From contig JBAIAA010000398.1 in assembly GCA_037893245.1 (NCBI GenBank), positions 310,001 through 374,000 of the forward strand: a DNA stretch of 64,000 nt, read 5' to 3'. The notes below the pieces were generated by a model. That model had not been told where the DNA came from. It searched no databases and saw only the letters and a program-made list of their open reading frames with translations. Source of the DNA: Crossaster papposus (lineage: Eukaryota; Echinodermata; Asteroidea; Velatida; Solasteridae). Below, piece after piece: positions 1-10,324 of this stretch. Position 1 is the stretch's first letter, and each line of letters opens with the position of its first letter. The translations under genes and the position numbers were made by a program.

Positions 1-600
1 TTTGACTAAACAGTCTTGTTCGATTGCAAAATAATTTTGGAACACAATTCAGTATTTCATTCGGTACTCAATCGACTGATAACGCAAAGCTAAAAATCAG
101 CTTGACGTCTTACAAATTGCGTCAACAGGAAACAAGGTTTCCTCTTGGGGCCAAATTCAGTATTTGCATGCACTAATAAAGTGATACTTGACTAAACAGA
201 CTCGTTTGATTGCCAAATACTTTTGGAACACAATTCAGGATGTCCATTCGGTACTCAATCGACCGATAATGCTAAGCTACAAATCAGCTTGACGTCTTAC
301 AAATTGCGTCTCAACAGGAAACAATGTTTCCTCTTGGGGCCAAGTTCAGTATTTGCATGCAACACTCAAGTAATACTCGACTAAACCATGAAGCAGTTGC
401 TCCATGACTAAACAGACTTGTTTGATTGCCAAATAATTTTGGAACACAATTCAATGTCACTCGGTACTCAATCGACCGATAATACAAAGCTAAAATCAGC
501 CTGACCGTCTTACAAATTGCGTCTCGATGGAAAACAAAGTTTTCTCTTTGGGGCCAAGTTCAGTATTTGCATGCACTAATCAAGTGATACTCGATTTTCA
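1..600. repeat. Tandem repeat, about 186-216 bp unit, three copies
   Basis: Three successive copies of one unit are visible, each starting near a GACTAAACAG motif (about positions 4, 190 and 406) and running through shared blocks such as ACTCAATCGAC and CAAGTTCAGTATTTGCATGC. The third unit is longer because the start of the unit is partly repeated around 378-410. No open reading frame is supported. It may be a satellite-like array cut by the window edge. Confidence 0.85.
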
Positions 601-709
601 ATAATCGAGATCAAAGGTTAAGGATTCTGTTTAAATTTACGGGGTGTGCTAATACAATTAAATATGGGAGTCAAATTGCTGTGTTGGGTGTGATTCATCT
701 GGTGATAAA

Positions 710-975
710 TTAGCCTATTGACTTACGAATTACATAATAACAAAACTGTTCTGTCTTGGCGGTGGTCGACTTTTCGGCTTTGCGAAGATGTTTCTCGTCT
801 TCAGAGTCTTCAGTCAGATTGTCGGCGACATTTTCCTTGAAGGTACAACAGCCGTGAGGGGATCTGTCGGGCAACTTGATGAGCTTTCGTTGTTTCTTTA
901 CCAGATCCAAAGCTTCAGTAAGGCTGTCCTTGGCAGAAGGGTCGTCGTCGTCCTTGATCGAGAGGCGTCGAATTC
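710..975 (-). CDS. Possible terminal exon of an unidentified minus-strand gene
   Basis: On the minus strand a frame reads a basic stretch, an acidic run (IKDDDDPSAKDSL), then EALDLVKKQRKLIKLPDRS and DSEDEKHLRKAEK, and stops at 710. The composition is hydrophilic and looks like a cytoplasmic tail. A possible splice acceptor (CAG) lies near 980-990 in the minus direction. I do not recognise the family. No upstream exon can be placed because the bases to the right are repeat-derived. It could equally be a chance open frame. Confidence 0.25.
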
Positions 976-1339
976 TCCGACGGTTTCTGTTTCATATTGG
1001 TTGGAGCTATCTTATTTTGGGGATAATTGATTGCCGACAATATATTGCTATTGCTGGTCTGTTAATCGTCGAACATCATGGACTTAATAGGAGTAGGCCC
1101 TAAAGTGTTATCGCAAAGGTACAGTAAATAGAAAGTACATATATCGTATATATCGTATAGTACATATATCGGCAAGACGTACGAATCCTATGGTGAGCGA
1201 GGTTCGAATGCTTAGACCGAGAAGAAAGGCATTGAATGCAATGCCTGCTTTTATAAGCTAAGAGCATTGGGGCGTAACGAAAACGTTATGTAACGGCTCT
1301 ATTGAGCCCACCTGTTGTTCGATACCGAAAAGAAATGGC
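976..1339. other. Spacer with no recognised gene
   Basis: This stretch lies left of the duplicated receptor block. It contains a short ATATATCG repeat near 1140-1172 and no coding signal I can support. Confidence 0.5.
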
Positions 1340-1639
1340 ATTTCATTTGAGATTTCTTTGAGGGATCGATTTTAGTTTCGTGTAGAGAAAGTTTACATTC
1401 GAAGTATGCAGATGTTTCCTTCTCTGTGTATTGTTTTTTATCTTTCTGTTGATAGATAGTTTTGTTCGTAACTAAAGTGCATGTAACACGCCTGTCCAGC
1501 CGTCATCAGTCCGCCTGTATTAAAATTAAAATTTAACAGGTTTAGCTTCTAGCTGATTATAGTCCAAATATGCAGTTCATCATTGCATTGCAGTAAAATT
1601 GTTTGTTTTTAATAAAAAAACTAGAGGTCTGTCTAATTA

Positions 1640-2063
1640 TCAATTTATAAACACAAGGCATGGTACGGTGGGATGGGGTGGAGGGAAAGAACAGCGTAGC
1701 TAGGATTTTTTTCAATTGGGGAAGGGGTGAGGGGAGGTGGGCATTGAGGCATCAGCATCTCATGGGGGGTTGGCATTGAGGCATTAGCATCTCATGGGGA
1801 TGGGGGATGCTTTTTATGGTCTGTTGAATCTCTGTTTGGTTTAGGAAGAAAACAGGGATATCTAGTGTTTTTTTGTCGGGGAGGGGGGGGGGACCTGGGG
1901 AGGAACCAGGTGCTTTACCACTGGCAGGGGAGTGGTTGTGGTAGGAGGATTGTAGGGAGAGGGTGGGTGGGGGGAGGGTGTGATCTGCGAATCAATTTTG
2001 TGTGTACTTAGTTATTGTAAGTTTCAAGTTATCGTGGACTAACTAGAACTCTGCTACAGCTGT
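1640..2063. other. G-rich 3' flank of receptor R1
   Basis: This block sits just downstream of the R1 stop codon in the sense of R1 transcription. Related blocks follow R3 (12545-12930), R4 (15715-16120) and R5 (20460-20880). It is G-rich on the plus strand, with a variable G run at about 1880-1893 and a partly duplicated motif TTGGCATTGAGGCA. No coding sequence is supported. It belongs to the duplicated receptor unit and was copied with the gene. Confidence 0.6.
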
Positions 2064-2065
2064 CA

Positions 2066-3808
2066 TTACACTGATGACTTGCACTCGTCAGTTACCAGAG
2101 AACATTGTTCCTCACAACTTTCCAATGATTGACTCCCTTGTGGTTCTGGATGTGTATACTGCTGTTCTTGTGATGATGGCTCAGTGCCAGTCAGCCCAGG
2201 ACATTGCTCCTGAGTACTTGCAAGTGACTGCTGGCTCTCTGCTGGTTCTGGATGTACACACTGTTCCACTTGCATGGATGGCTTGCAGTCAGTCAGACTA
2301 GAGCATTGTTTCTGGTGAGAACTTGCAAGCACTGAGGTACCCGCTGGTTCTGCATCTACCTCAACGTGCACTTCAATGTGCACTTGAACATGCTGCTGAT
2401 TGTGCATGAATGCCTTGCTGCTGCTTTGCCTGGTACATTGTTCTTGACAGCTGTCCAGTGACTGCTGACTCTCTGGGTGTTGTGCCTGCCCTTGGCTTGG
2501 TGGCTTGTTGCTGCTTTTCCTGGTACATTGTTCTTGGCAGCTGTCCGGTGACTGTTGACTCTCTGGGTGTTGTGCCTGCCCTTTGCTTGGTGGCTTGTTG
2601 CTGCTTTTCCTGGTACATTGTTCTTGGCAGCTGTCCGGTGACTGTTGACTCTCTGGGTGTCGTGCCTGCCCTTTGCTTGGTGGCTTGCTGCTGCTTTGCC
2701 TGGTACATTGTTCTTGACAGCTGTCCAGTGACTGCTGACTTGCTGGGTATCGTGCCTGCCCTTGGCTTGGTGGCTTGCTGCTGCTTTGCCTGGCATTACG
2801 CTGCTCTTGGTTATTTTCTTCCTGTGGAATCACACGAAGCTCAATCTGATCTCCTGGCTGCGATGGTTGGCTAGGATTCCGTCTTGGGCACCAAGGACAG
2901 CACAGATTTAGGAATAAGAATGCCTTGACAACAGCTTCACGGAAGTCAGCGTTTGTGGCACTGTAGATCAGGGAATCAATGGAGCTATTGATAAGTTCCA
3001 AGATTACTGTACACAATTTCACAATCAGCAATTTGTCCGCAAGTTTTAGAAATTCAACAGCTTGGGAAGGCGAAGTTGTAGAATAGTTTCTTGCCACAAT
3101 GTTCAGAATAGCATCTGCAGTTTTGAATGAGTTCAGAATGAAGAAAACAGCAGTATTGATGATAATCATACAGAGAACTTTGCCTGCTCTCTTGGGACGG
3201 TTTGGCAACAGAGCTGATTTCCGGCGCAAAGCAAGAGATGCTATTAAACAGACACTGCTTATGATGGATTGAATAAAATAAAAGATGTCTATGAAGACAC
3301 TGTCTGTTAACGGTGAGAATATCAGAATCACACCAACAACCACCGTTGGCACCCAAATTCCTGCTGATATCTTTGCTGCTCGAGATTTAGAGGCTTTCTC
3401 TTTGAATGTTAGAGGATTGCGCACTGCAGAGAATCTCTCAGCTGCTATGGTCGCCACAAAAAGACTAGAAGCAGCTAGGCACATGTGTGGGACACTTTGG
3501 AATACCTTTTCAAAGAAGCCGTACTTTAAAGTTATTGGTGTAAGCTTTGTTAATATAAAGGCAGTCAATAAGTAAAGTGAGTCAGCCACAGCCAGATTGG
3601 ATAGGTAAATGTTGATGATTGTACGCATGGACTTCACTCGAAGGACTGTGAAGAGAAACACAAAGTTCAAGATGAGGCCGATTGGTGCAATAATTTCAGC
3701 ACTTAACCACAGTATTTGATAACTTTTGTCTACAGTCTTGTAAAAGTTCTCGCGGTACTTTTCTACTTCAATTAATGTAGCAGAGCTGTTTTGGTAGCTG
3801 GCACCCAT
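2066..3808 (-). CDS. R1, intronless rhodopsin-like GPCR with repeat tail, TM5 shortened
   Basis: 580 residues in one exon. Class A features: a short N-terminus with an NSS glycosylation site, a TM1 with LILNFVFL, TM2 with NLAVAD, a TM3 end with ERF in place of DRY, W in TM4, a TM7 with DSLIY in place of NPxxY, then a CC pair that could be palmitoylated. TM6 lacks the CWxP motif. Compared with R2 an in-frame 24-bp loss removes eight residues at the TM5/third-loop boundary (CLIASLAL runs straight into RRKSALL), so this helix is short and coupling may be impaired. The tail has four units of a 30-residue Ser/Gln/Cys-rich repeat. The ATG is chosen because the same start is conserved in all copies. 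The ligand is unknown; an orphan peptide-type or chemosensory role is only inference. Confidence 0.85.
   Translation of the reverse strand: MGASYQNSSATLIEVEKYRENFYKTVDKSYQILWLSAEIIAPIGLILNFVFLFTVLRVKSMRTIINIYLSNLAVADSLYLLTAFILTKLTPITLKYGFFEKVFQSVPHMCLAASSLFVATIAAERFSAVRNPLTFKEKASKSRAAKISAGIWVPTVVVGVILIFSPLTDSVFIDIFYFIQSIISSVCLIASLALRRKSALLPNRPKRAGKVLCMIIINTAVFFILNSFKTADAILNIVARNYSTTSPSQAVEFLKLADKLLIVKLCTVILELINSSIDSLIYSATNADFREAVVKAFLFLNLCCPWCPRRNPSQPSQPGDQIELRVIPQEENNQEQRNARQSSSKPPSQGQARYPASQQSLDSCQEQCTRQSSSKPPSKGQARHPESQQSPDSCQEQCTRKSSNKPPSKGQAQHPESQQSPDSCQEQCTRKSSNKPPSQGQAQHPESQQSLDSCQEQCTRQSSSKAFMHNQQHVQVHIEVHVEVDAEPAGTSVLASSHQKQCSSLTDCKPSMQVEQCVHPEPAESQQSLASTQEQCPGLTGTEPSSQEQQYTHPEPQGSQSLESCEEQCSLVTDECKSSV
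2417..2790 (-). repeat. Coding 90-bp minisatellite in the R1 tail (4 units)
   Basis: Units of exactly 90 bp encode a 30-residue repeat of the type SSSKPPSQGQARHPES followed by QQSLDSCQEQCTR. Because the period is divisible by three, other frames on both strands also stay open here; those are shadows. Units differ by a few substitutions, so the array is not a collapsed exact repeat. Confidence 0.9.
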
Positions 3809-3893
3809 AGTTCATGTACAGTGTGTCATTGATGTGCATTGTTTTAATCAGAAGCAGCAAATAATGTTCTGTTGTATTTCAAGATAACTCAGA

Positions 3894-3899
3894 TTTATA
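3894..3899 (-). promoter_or_regulatory. TATA box of R1
   Basis: TATAAA on the minus strand, 86 bases upstream of the R1 ATG. The same hexamer at 86-90 bases is present in front of all six receptor copies inside a conserved flank, which suggests a shared core promoter with a short 5' UTR. Confidence 0.6.
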
Positions 3900-4134
3900 T
3901 CAACAGAAAAAGAAAGAATTTCAGCAATCTGTAGTTGAAACAGAAAGTTCCTTCATAATTTCTCCCATTTTTTGACATAATTGTCTTGGAAATATTTGTA
4001 ATGCACGTGACACATCTCATCAGCTGTAACCCAATTAAACTGGGTTTTGTTTATACGGTAAAGGACATGAAAAGTGACAATAAAACTTGTTTCAGTTTTA
4101 TTTTATTTTTGCTCCAGATTATTCAGATTTTCCG

Positions 4135-4515
4135 CATAGACTTTACTCAAATGACTGTGAAGACAAAGATGAAGTTTAAGAGGAGACTGATTGATGCAAT
4201 AACTTTAGCACTTAACCGTGCTATTTGAAGACCTCTTCCTGCACTCTTGTAATAGTTCACAGGATGCTTTAAAATTAAATTGCTCCTTCAATATCCAACC
4301 AAGTAAAATACTGTATACATAATCTAATACCATATACACTCTAGAGTTACCTTACACATCCCTCTAGATATCTTAAATTAAATTCCTGAGATTCCTGGGA
4401 ACACACAACAAAAAACAAGGGCGGGGGGGGGGGGGGGGGTTTCTTTGCCTTATGATTGCTTCTTATGTGAGGAGCTGTGTTGGTATAGCCATCTTGGTAG
4501 CCATCATCCATAGTT
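4135..4515 (-). pseudogene. Ghost receptor upstream of R1 (decayed first third of a GPCR gene)
   Basis: Positions 4135-4295 align to the TM1 region of R1: compare ACTGTGAAGACAAAGATGAA here with ACTGTGAAGAGAAACACAAA in R1, followed in both by GATTG(A/G)TGCAATAA and CACTTAACC. About 4470-4515 aligns to the R1 start region and its flank; minus-strand reading gives MDDGYQDGYTN against MGASYQNSSAT. The part between is a G-run MITE. Frames are broken and the rest of the gene is absent, so it is a relic. The relic is repeated in front of the other receptors. Confidence 0.7.
4330..4465. mobile_element. G-run MITE fragment inside the ghost receptor
   Basis: The segment CTGAGATTCCTGGGAACACA, a G run, then TTTCTTTGCC matches dispersed copies at 45719-45882 and 51198-51370, which have inverted ends. 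Copies are also present in the units of R2 (about 11230-11365), R4 (18120-18230) and R5 (23155-23290). No open reading frame is present. Confidence 0.55.
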
Positions 4516-6180
4516 CATCATGGTGTACCATCAATTTCCATGTACTAAATCAAATATACGTAATATCTGTCTAATTTCAAGATCACTTCATTTAATATAC
4601 GGTACTGTCTACAGGCACGCGGGAACGGGGGTGCAGGGGTTGCTGCCTCCCCATCGGGATTTTGGGGTGGGGGTGCTGCAATGTACTAAAGCACCCCCTA
4701 CCTTTTGAGACCTGTATACGCACATCTTATCATAAGTACTTGAATACTTGCGTGATAACAAATAAAGATCCTTAAAAATGGAAAACTATAATTATAAAAT
4801 AGGCCTACAAACAAATCAAACATGGTACTATAAAACTTCAAAGTTTTCTACCCCCGTGATGACGTTCTCGACAGCGCCATTCAAATCCACCATACATCGT
4901 GCACTGTGACCAAAATGCATGAACAACGTCGTCCGTAGCTAGCTAGCTAGCCCACATGCAGTACATGTACAATTATTTGGCCATGGCCATAATCACTGAT
5001 CTGTGGCCATAATACATGTCCTTTTGTGTATGTACCATACTATTCAAAGATTACCAGCGATTATGCTCGCTCGTGTGTTGGCCATGCGTATACATGTATT
5101 ATACAAGCCGGGAACAGCGTCTTGTACACATGTACGTTGTGTATTTTCACGGGCTAGATAACATTGGATGGAGTCAGACTATCGGAGTTTCAAAGATACC
5201 AGAACTAGTTGAACAAGTTAAGTTTTTTCTCGCATTCTCACCACGTTTATTAGATATAATCGTAACTTTTGTTTATGATGTGTTTTAGCATTTTCTTCCA
5301 GTGGCGGATCTAGGGAGAGGTGGGGGCGTTAAACTTAAAGGGTTTAAACTTCTGGACTTATTCCATGTCTCTTGAGTCAACTCGTACCGGTACAGTCGTT
5401 TTCCTAGTTCCGGATATTTCCTAGTTCTGGATACTTGTAGCTCCTAGTTCCGGATAGCTTAAGATAAAAACCTACCTCTTTTGTTTGAATTGGTCTCCAA
5501 AAGCATTTTTCTAATGAGGTGTGTTTTGAAAAGTAAAATTTAAACTTTTTGATGTGCAAATATCGTTCAGAAAAATTTATAGAAAAGGAATGTTAGCCAG
5601 ATTTCCGACTCGCACTGTGACCTTTTTTGGACGGCTTCTAAAAAAAATCACGGGAGCCGCGAATTTACGAGAAAGAAAATCGGGCGGTACGTCACTCACA
5701 ACGTGTAATTTTAAATAGTTTTCCATACTCTACAGTCATATAAACTCTTGTATCTAATGACTATCAAATCAAACTAACTTTGAGAGTCTCCAGTATTTGA
5801 AAATTCCCCAAAGACCGAACGTATATATTTTCGCCTATAGTTTAGGATAGCGCGTGTAAAGTACGCACCCTACTACACACGCATATAACAAAATCATTTG
5901 GAATCTCAAGGTCTCACTGGACCACACAATAAAGGTCACCAACACATGAAATACACTCATTACTCAACAGTTGTTCAAAATTGTTCGAAAGTGTTCAAAA
6001 AAACTAAATTTTGAAATATCTTTTTCAATTTACAAATGCAGTCAAAGTGTCAATTAAATGCTCAGATTGCACCACAGAGCATCTAGAAACTCAAAGCTCT
6101 CGGGGCCCTTAAGCGGGTCCCAAACCCACGCCGTAATGGCTTCGTGCTATGCGCTCGCACAAAATGTCTTCTTTTTTTTG
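4516..6180. other. Spacer of the receptor unit, no gene
   Basis: Non-coding spacer shared almost exactly with 23340-25010 and more loosely with 18286-19980. It holds a GCTAGCTAGCTAGC palindromic run near 4937 and repeated TCCTAGTTCCGGATA motifs near 5404-5460. The short open frames are not conserved as proteins between the copies, so I see no gene. Confidence 0.6.
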
Positions 6181-6290
6181 GGGGGGGGGGGGACGGACGA
6201 CGGGACCTGGGACCTGGGGGGGGGGGGGGGGGGGGGGGGGACCTGGGACCTGGGACCTGGGGGGACCTGGGGGGACCTGGGGAGGAACCA
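6176..6290. repeat. G-run and GGGACCTGG tandem repeat
   Basis: Long G homopolymers alternate with short repeats of GGGACCTGG. The block corresponds to the G-rich 3' flank of other receptors but has expanded. The homologous block at 25010-25135 differs in run lengths. G-quadruplex formation is possible. Confidence 0.85.
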
Positions 6291-6440
6291 GGTGCTTTAC
6301 CACTGGCAGGTGAGGAGGAGTTGTGGTAGGAGGTTTGTGTGGAGAGGGTGGGTGGGGGAAGGGTGTGATCTGCCAATCAATTTTGTGTGTACTTAGTTAA
6401 ACTACTGTAAGTTTCAAGTGATTGTTTTCTCTGTGGTCCT

Positions 6441-8366
6441 TTAGCATTTCTATTCAATCGGTCTGCCCTGGAGGGTTGCTTTCCCTCTTGTTGGAAAGCT
6501 GCTAATATTGTTGCCATCCACAAGTCTGGTAAACAAATTAATGTTGCTAATTACAGGCCCATTTCCTTGCTTCCTCAGGTATCGAAGGTTTTTGAAAAGA
6601 TCTTGTGTGGGCAAATCATGTGTCGCATCCAACCAGCCATCTTTGAGCAGCAGCATGGTTTCATCTCCGGTAGAGATTGCTCCACTAACCTTACATCATT
6701 GCTGCAAGAGGCGTACCATGCTGTTGAACAGAGGGGGCAATTGGATGTTATCTACACTGATTTCTCAAAGGCCTTTGATCGTGTCAATCATAATTTTCTC
6801 TTGCATAAGCTTTCATCCTACAATTTTCATCCCAATGTTCTTCTTTTGTTACGTAGTTATCTTACTGGTAGAAAACATAGAGTTATTGTTGATGGTCATT
6901 GTTCCAACTGGAGTACAGTGCCCTCTGGTGTTTCCCAAGGCTCAATTTTAGGACCTATCCTGTTCTCATTATTCGTTAATGATATCCCTCAGTGCTTAAC
7001 AAATAAATGTTCACTATTTGCCGATGACCTGAAAGTTTTTCGTAAGATTAGTGGTCCTGCTGATACATTTTCTTTACAGGAGGACTTGGACAGAATCATG
7101 TCTTGGTCTTCTACTTGGCAGCTTTCTCTCAATTTCAATAAATGTAGTGTTCTTTCCCTGTCACTTAAGAAGAAACCCATCAGCGTCACTTATACTCTAG
7201 GAGATAACATGCTTAAAAGAGTCAGTGTACAGAAGGATCTTGGAATTTTTATTGACAGCAAGCTGACCTTTGTTTCCCATGTAAATTCATTAATTAAAAA
7301 GGTTAATCGTATGTGTGGTTTAGTTTGGCGTAACTTTCGCTCACTGAAGAATGAACATGTATTGCGTACTATGTATTGTTCACTTATTAGGCCCCATCTA
7401 GAGTATTGTACAGTAGTGTTTAATTCAATCTCTGCACACCAGGCTCATAGGATTGAAAGAGTCCAACATCGTTTCCTGAATTTCATGTACAAGAATCTTA
7501 ACAATTTTACCGGTACGAATAATATGGATTACCTTGAGTTATGCGATCTCTACAGACTTCCTACTCTAAAGCACAGAAGAGATGTCAATGATTGTTTGTT
7601 TTTGTATAAACATTTCCATAATTGTTTTCACATTACAGATGCCAACCCTTACAGTTTACACACTCCATCACGACGTACACGGCATACACCGGAACACATC
7701 CTCCATGTCCCATGGAGTCGCATTGAGGTGACGAAGCGTGGTTTGGTCTCTAGGATTTCCTCCACCTATAATGGGCTCCATGGGAAATGTGATGTGTTTG
7801 GTGCACCTTCCCTTAAGTCATTCCATATACAAGTATCCCGTGCCCTTTCAAGCTTGTCTGTTTAGTATATGTTTAGCTTTTTTCTGTTGCATTTCACCTC
7901 TTGCCAATAACTTTCTCATAATTGATAATTTCATTCCAAGTTTGTAAGCCCCACACTCCCGATGGGTTTGTATAATTATCAATTGATTAAGTTACATGTA
8001 TTTAATTTGGCCCAGTATAATTATTTTTCTGTCGTATTCCTCTATCTCTATCTTTGTAGTTTTTGTCTGTTATTCCCCTGCCCAACCCACCACGTACATC
8101 CTCCTACCCCCTGACCCCAAACCCCTCCCCACCTTCAACCTATCAACCCCCAAACTATCCTCATTCCCTGTTTTGTTCTACTCTTTGTGTTGTTTTACAA
8201 AGTAATTTAATACAGTTTGTATATTTTATATCTATATACTTGTTTTTATTTATAAAGATATATTGTTTGTATGTTTATCCCATTCCTGTAATTGGCGGTT
8301 CCTCCGCTGTTGGTTAATTAATAAATAAATAAATTAAATAAATAAATAAATAAATAAACTCAGCTA
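6441..8366 (+). mobile_element. 5'-truncated non-LTR retrotransposon (LINE), copy 1
   Basis: The element begins within the reverse transcriptase domain and ends in a (TAAA)n-type tail at 8318-8358. It sits in the 3' flank of R2, only about 15 bp past the R2 stop, in antisense to the receptor. Comparison with R3 (gtgattgtggactat...) places the insertion after GTGATTGT, with some flank lost. The second copy at 25282-27258 shares the same insertion site, so insertion preceded the block duplication. Confidence 0.85.
6480..7865 (+). CDS. LINE reverse transcriptase, C-terminal part
   Basis: The open frame enters from the truncated 5' end; the conserved ANYRPISLLPQVSKVFEK block is read before the first candidate start. 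RT motifs follow in order: YTDFSKAFDRVNH, the SGVSQGSILGP block (usual proline changed to serine), and the catalytic FADD box in SLFADDLKVF. The region after it (HLEYC, IERVQHRFL) is typical of jockey/CR1-like LINEs. There is no endonuclease domain, so the copy cannot be autonomous. It stays open to its stop although truncated. Confidence 0.85.
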   Translation, partial: FPSCWKAANIVAIHKSGKQINVANYRPISLLPQVSKVFEKILCGQIMCRIQPAIFEQQHGFISGRDCSTNLTSLLQEAYHAVEQRGQLDVIYTDFSKAFDRVNHNFLLHKLSSYNFHPNVLLLLRSYLTGRKHRVIVDGHCSNWSTVPSGVSQGSILGPILFSLFVNDIPQCLTNKCSLFADDLKVFRKISGPADTFSLQEDLDRIMSWSSTWQLSLNFNKCSVLSLSLKKKPISVTYTLGDNMLKRVSVQKDLGIFIDSKLTFVSHVNSLIKKVNRMCGLVWRNFRSLKNEHVLRTMYCSLIRPHLEYCTVVFNSISAHQAHRIERVQHRFLNFMYKNLNNFTGTNNMDYLELCDLYRLPTLKHRRDVNDCLFLYKHFHNCFHITDANPYSLHTPSRRTRHTPEHILHVPWSRIEVTKRGLVSRISSTYNGLHGKCDVFGAPSLKSFHIQVSRALSSLSV

Positions 8367-8375
8367 CAGCTGTCA

Positions 8376-10229
8376 TTACACTGATGACTTGCATTCGTCA
8401 GTTACCAGAGAACATTGTTCCTCACAACTTTCCAATGATTGACTCCCTTGTGGTTCTGGATGTGTATACTGCTGTCCTTGTGCTGATGGCTCAGTGCCAG
8501 TCAGCCCAGGACATTGCTCCTGACTACTTGCAAGTGACTGCTGGCTCTCTGCTGGTTCTGGATGTACACACTGTTCCACTTGCATGGATGGCTTGCAGTC
8601 AGTCAGATTAAAGCATTGCTTCTGGTGAGAACTTGCGAGCGCTGGAGTACCCGCTGGTTCTGCGTGTACCTCAACGTGCACTTCAACGTGCACTTGAACA
8701 TGCTGCTGACTGTGCATGAATGCCTTGCTGCTGCTTTGCTTGGTATATTGTTCTTGACAGCTGTCCAGTGACTGCTGACTCTCTAGGTGTCGTGCCTGCC
8801 ATTGGCTTGGTGCCTTGCTGCTGCTTTGCTTGGTACATTGTTCTTGACAGCTGTCCAGTGACTGCTGACTTGTTGGGTGTCGTGCCTGCCCTTGGTTTGG
8901 TGCCTTGCTGCTGCTTTGCTTGGTACATTGTTCTTGACAGCTGTCCAGTGACTGCTGACTCTCTAGGTGTCGTGCCTGCCCTTGGCTTGGTGGCTTGCTG
9001 CTGCTTTGCCTAGTACATTGTTCTTGACAGCTGTCCAGTGACTGCTGACTCTCTGGGTGTCGTGTCTGCCCTTGGCTTGGTGGCTTGCTGCTGCTTTGCT
9101 TGGTACATTGTTCTTGACAGCTGTCCAGTGACTGCTGACTTGCTGGGTGTCGTGCCTGCCCTTGGCTTGGTGGCTTGCTGCTGCTTGGTCTGGCATTAGG
9201 CTGCTCTTGGTCCTTTTCTGCCTGTGGAATCACACGAAGCTCAATCTGATCTCCTGGCTGCGATGGTTGGCTAGGATTCCGTCTTGGGCACCAACTACAG
9301 CACAGATTTAGGAATGAGAATGCCTTGACTACAGCTGCACGGAAGTCGGCGTTTGTGGCACTGTAGATCAGGGAATTGATGGCGCTATTGATAAGTTCCA
9401 AGATTCCTGTACACAATCTCACAATCATCAATTTGTCCACAAGTTTTATAAATTCAACATCTTGGGAAGGTGAAGTTGTAGAATAATTTCCTACCACAAT
9501 GTTCAAAATGGCTCTTGTAGTGTTCAATGAGTTGAGAATGAAGAAAACAGCAGTATTGATGATAATCATACAGAGAACTTTGCCTGCTCTCTTGGGACGG
9601 TTTGGCAACAGAGCTGATTGCCGGCGCACTTTCACTACTACATAGAAGTACAAAGCAAGAGTTGCTATTAAACAGACACTGCTTATGATGGATTTAATAT
9701 AAAAAATGATGTTTGTGAAGACACTGTCTGTTAACGGTAAGAATATCAGAATCACACCAACAACAACCGTTGGCACCCAGATTCCTGCTGATATCTTTGC
9801 TGCTCGAGATTTAGAGGCTTTCACTTTGAATGTTAGAGGATTGCGCACTGCAGAGAATCTCTCAGCTGCTATGGTCACCACAAAAAGACTAGAAGCGGCT
9901 AGGCACATGAATCGGACACTTATTAATACTTTATCAAAGAAGTTGTACGTTAATGTTATATGTGTAAGCATTACTATAAAGCCAGTCAATAAGTAAAGTG
10001 AGTCAGCCACAGCCAGATTAGACAAGTAGATGTTGATGATTGTACGCATGGACTTTACTCGAAGGACTGTGAAGAGAAACACAAAGTTCAAGATGAGGCC
10101 GATTGGTGCAATAATTTCAGCACTTAACCACAGTATTTGATAACTTTTGTCTACAGTCTTGTAAAAGTTTTTGCGGTACTTTTCTACTTCAATCAATGTA
10201 GCAGAGCTGTTTTGGTAGCTGGCACCCAT
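8376..10229 (-). CDS. R2, intronless rhodopsin-like GPCR, full length
   Basis: 617 residues; the best reference copy. Approximate helices: TM1 34-57, TM2 65-88, TM3 101-123, TM4 146-166, TM5 174-201, TM6 216-238, TM7 265-290, then an amphipathic segment and a CCSWC cluster. Motifs: NLAVAD in TM2, ERF at 123-125, NSLIY in TM7, no CWxP in TM6. Sequons lie near N7 and N248. The tail (310-617) has five 30-residue repeats, then a conserved end rich in Gln, Ser and His (HVQVHVEVHVEVHAEP and SSQEQCPGLTG). TM5 is complete, unlike R1 and R5. The LINE tail lies directly past the stop and probably forms part of the 3' UTR. Ligand unknown. Confidence 0.88.
   Translation of the reverse strand: MGASYQNSSATLIEVEKYRKNFYKTVDKSYQILWLSAEIIAPIGLILNFVFLFTVLRVKSMRTIINIYLSNLAVADSLYLLTGFIVMLTHITLTYNFFDKVLISVRFMCLAASSLFVVTIAAERFSAVRNPLTFKVKASKSRAAKISAGIWVPTVVVGVILIFLPLTDSVFTNIIFYIKSIISSVCLIATLALYFYVVVKVRRQSALLPNRPKRAGKVLCMIIINTAVFFILNSLNTTRAILNIVVGNYSTTSPSQDVEFIKLVDKLMIVRLCTGILELINSAINSLIYSATNADFRAAVVKAFSFLNLCCSWCPRRNPSQPSQPGDQIELRVIPQAEKDQEQPNARPSSSKPPSQGQARHPASQQSLDSCQEQCTKQSSSKPPSQGQTRHPESQQSLDSCQEQCTRQSSSKPPSQGQARHLESQQSLDSCQEQCTKQSSSKAPNQGQARHPTSQQSLDSCQEQCTKQSSSKAPSQWQARHLESQQSLDSCQEQYTKQSSSKAFMHSQQHVQVHVEVHVEVHAEPAGTPALASSHQKQCFNLTDCKPSMQVEQCVHPEPAESQQSLASSQEQCPGLTGTEPSAQGQQYTHPEPQGSQSLESCEEQCSLVTDECKSSV
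8729..9196 (-). repeat. Coding 90-bp minisatellite in the R2 tail (5 units)
   Basis: Five 30-residue units in frame with R2. The last two units have SSSKAPNQGQ and SSSKAPSQWQ variants that also occur in R6, showing common descent of these end units. Confidence 0.85.
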
Positions 10230-10318
10230 GGTTCATACAGTACAGTGTGGCATTGATGTGCAATGTTTTAATCAGAAGCAGCAAATAATGTTCTGTTGTA
10301 TTTCAAGATCACTCCAGA

Positions 10319-10324
10319 TTTATA
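10319..10324 (-). promoter_or_regulatory. TATA box of R2
   Basis: TATAAA on the minus strand 90 bases upstream of the R2 ATG, in the same conserved flank as in the other copies. Confidence 0.6.

Larger units (their letters stand above)
1340..9800. repeat. Left copy of an 8.5-kb segmental duplication
   Basis: From about 1340 the sequence matches the region from about 20157 nearly base for base. The match runs through R1, the ghost receptor, the spacer, the G-run block, the LINE and the 3' three-quarters of R2. R1 and R5 proteins differ at one residue that I can find. Identity falls near 9790-9825, inside R2, where R6 switches to a different paralogue type. Differences are mostly single bases, homopolymer lengths, and 90-bp unit number in the R2/R6 tail. 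The pair is either a recent duplication or two haplotypes assembled in tandem. Confidence 0.85.

Noticed and set aside
2410..2874. Plus-strand open frame of 154 codons (Cys/Leu/Val-rich) opposite the R1 tail, with counterparts in the other receptors
   Set aside because: It is the antisense of the 90-bp coding minisatellite. A period divisible by three keeps frames open by default, and lengths change with unit number.
6058..6396. Gly-rich and Pro-rich open frames over G runs (also 24885-25256, 50521-50793, 59011-59334, 62560-62939)
   Set aside because: Low-complexity translation of homopolymers, with no conserved protein and differing run lengths between duplicate copies.
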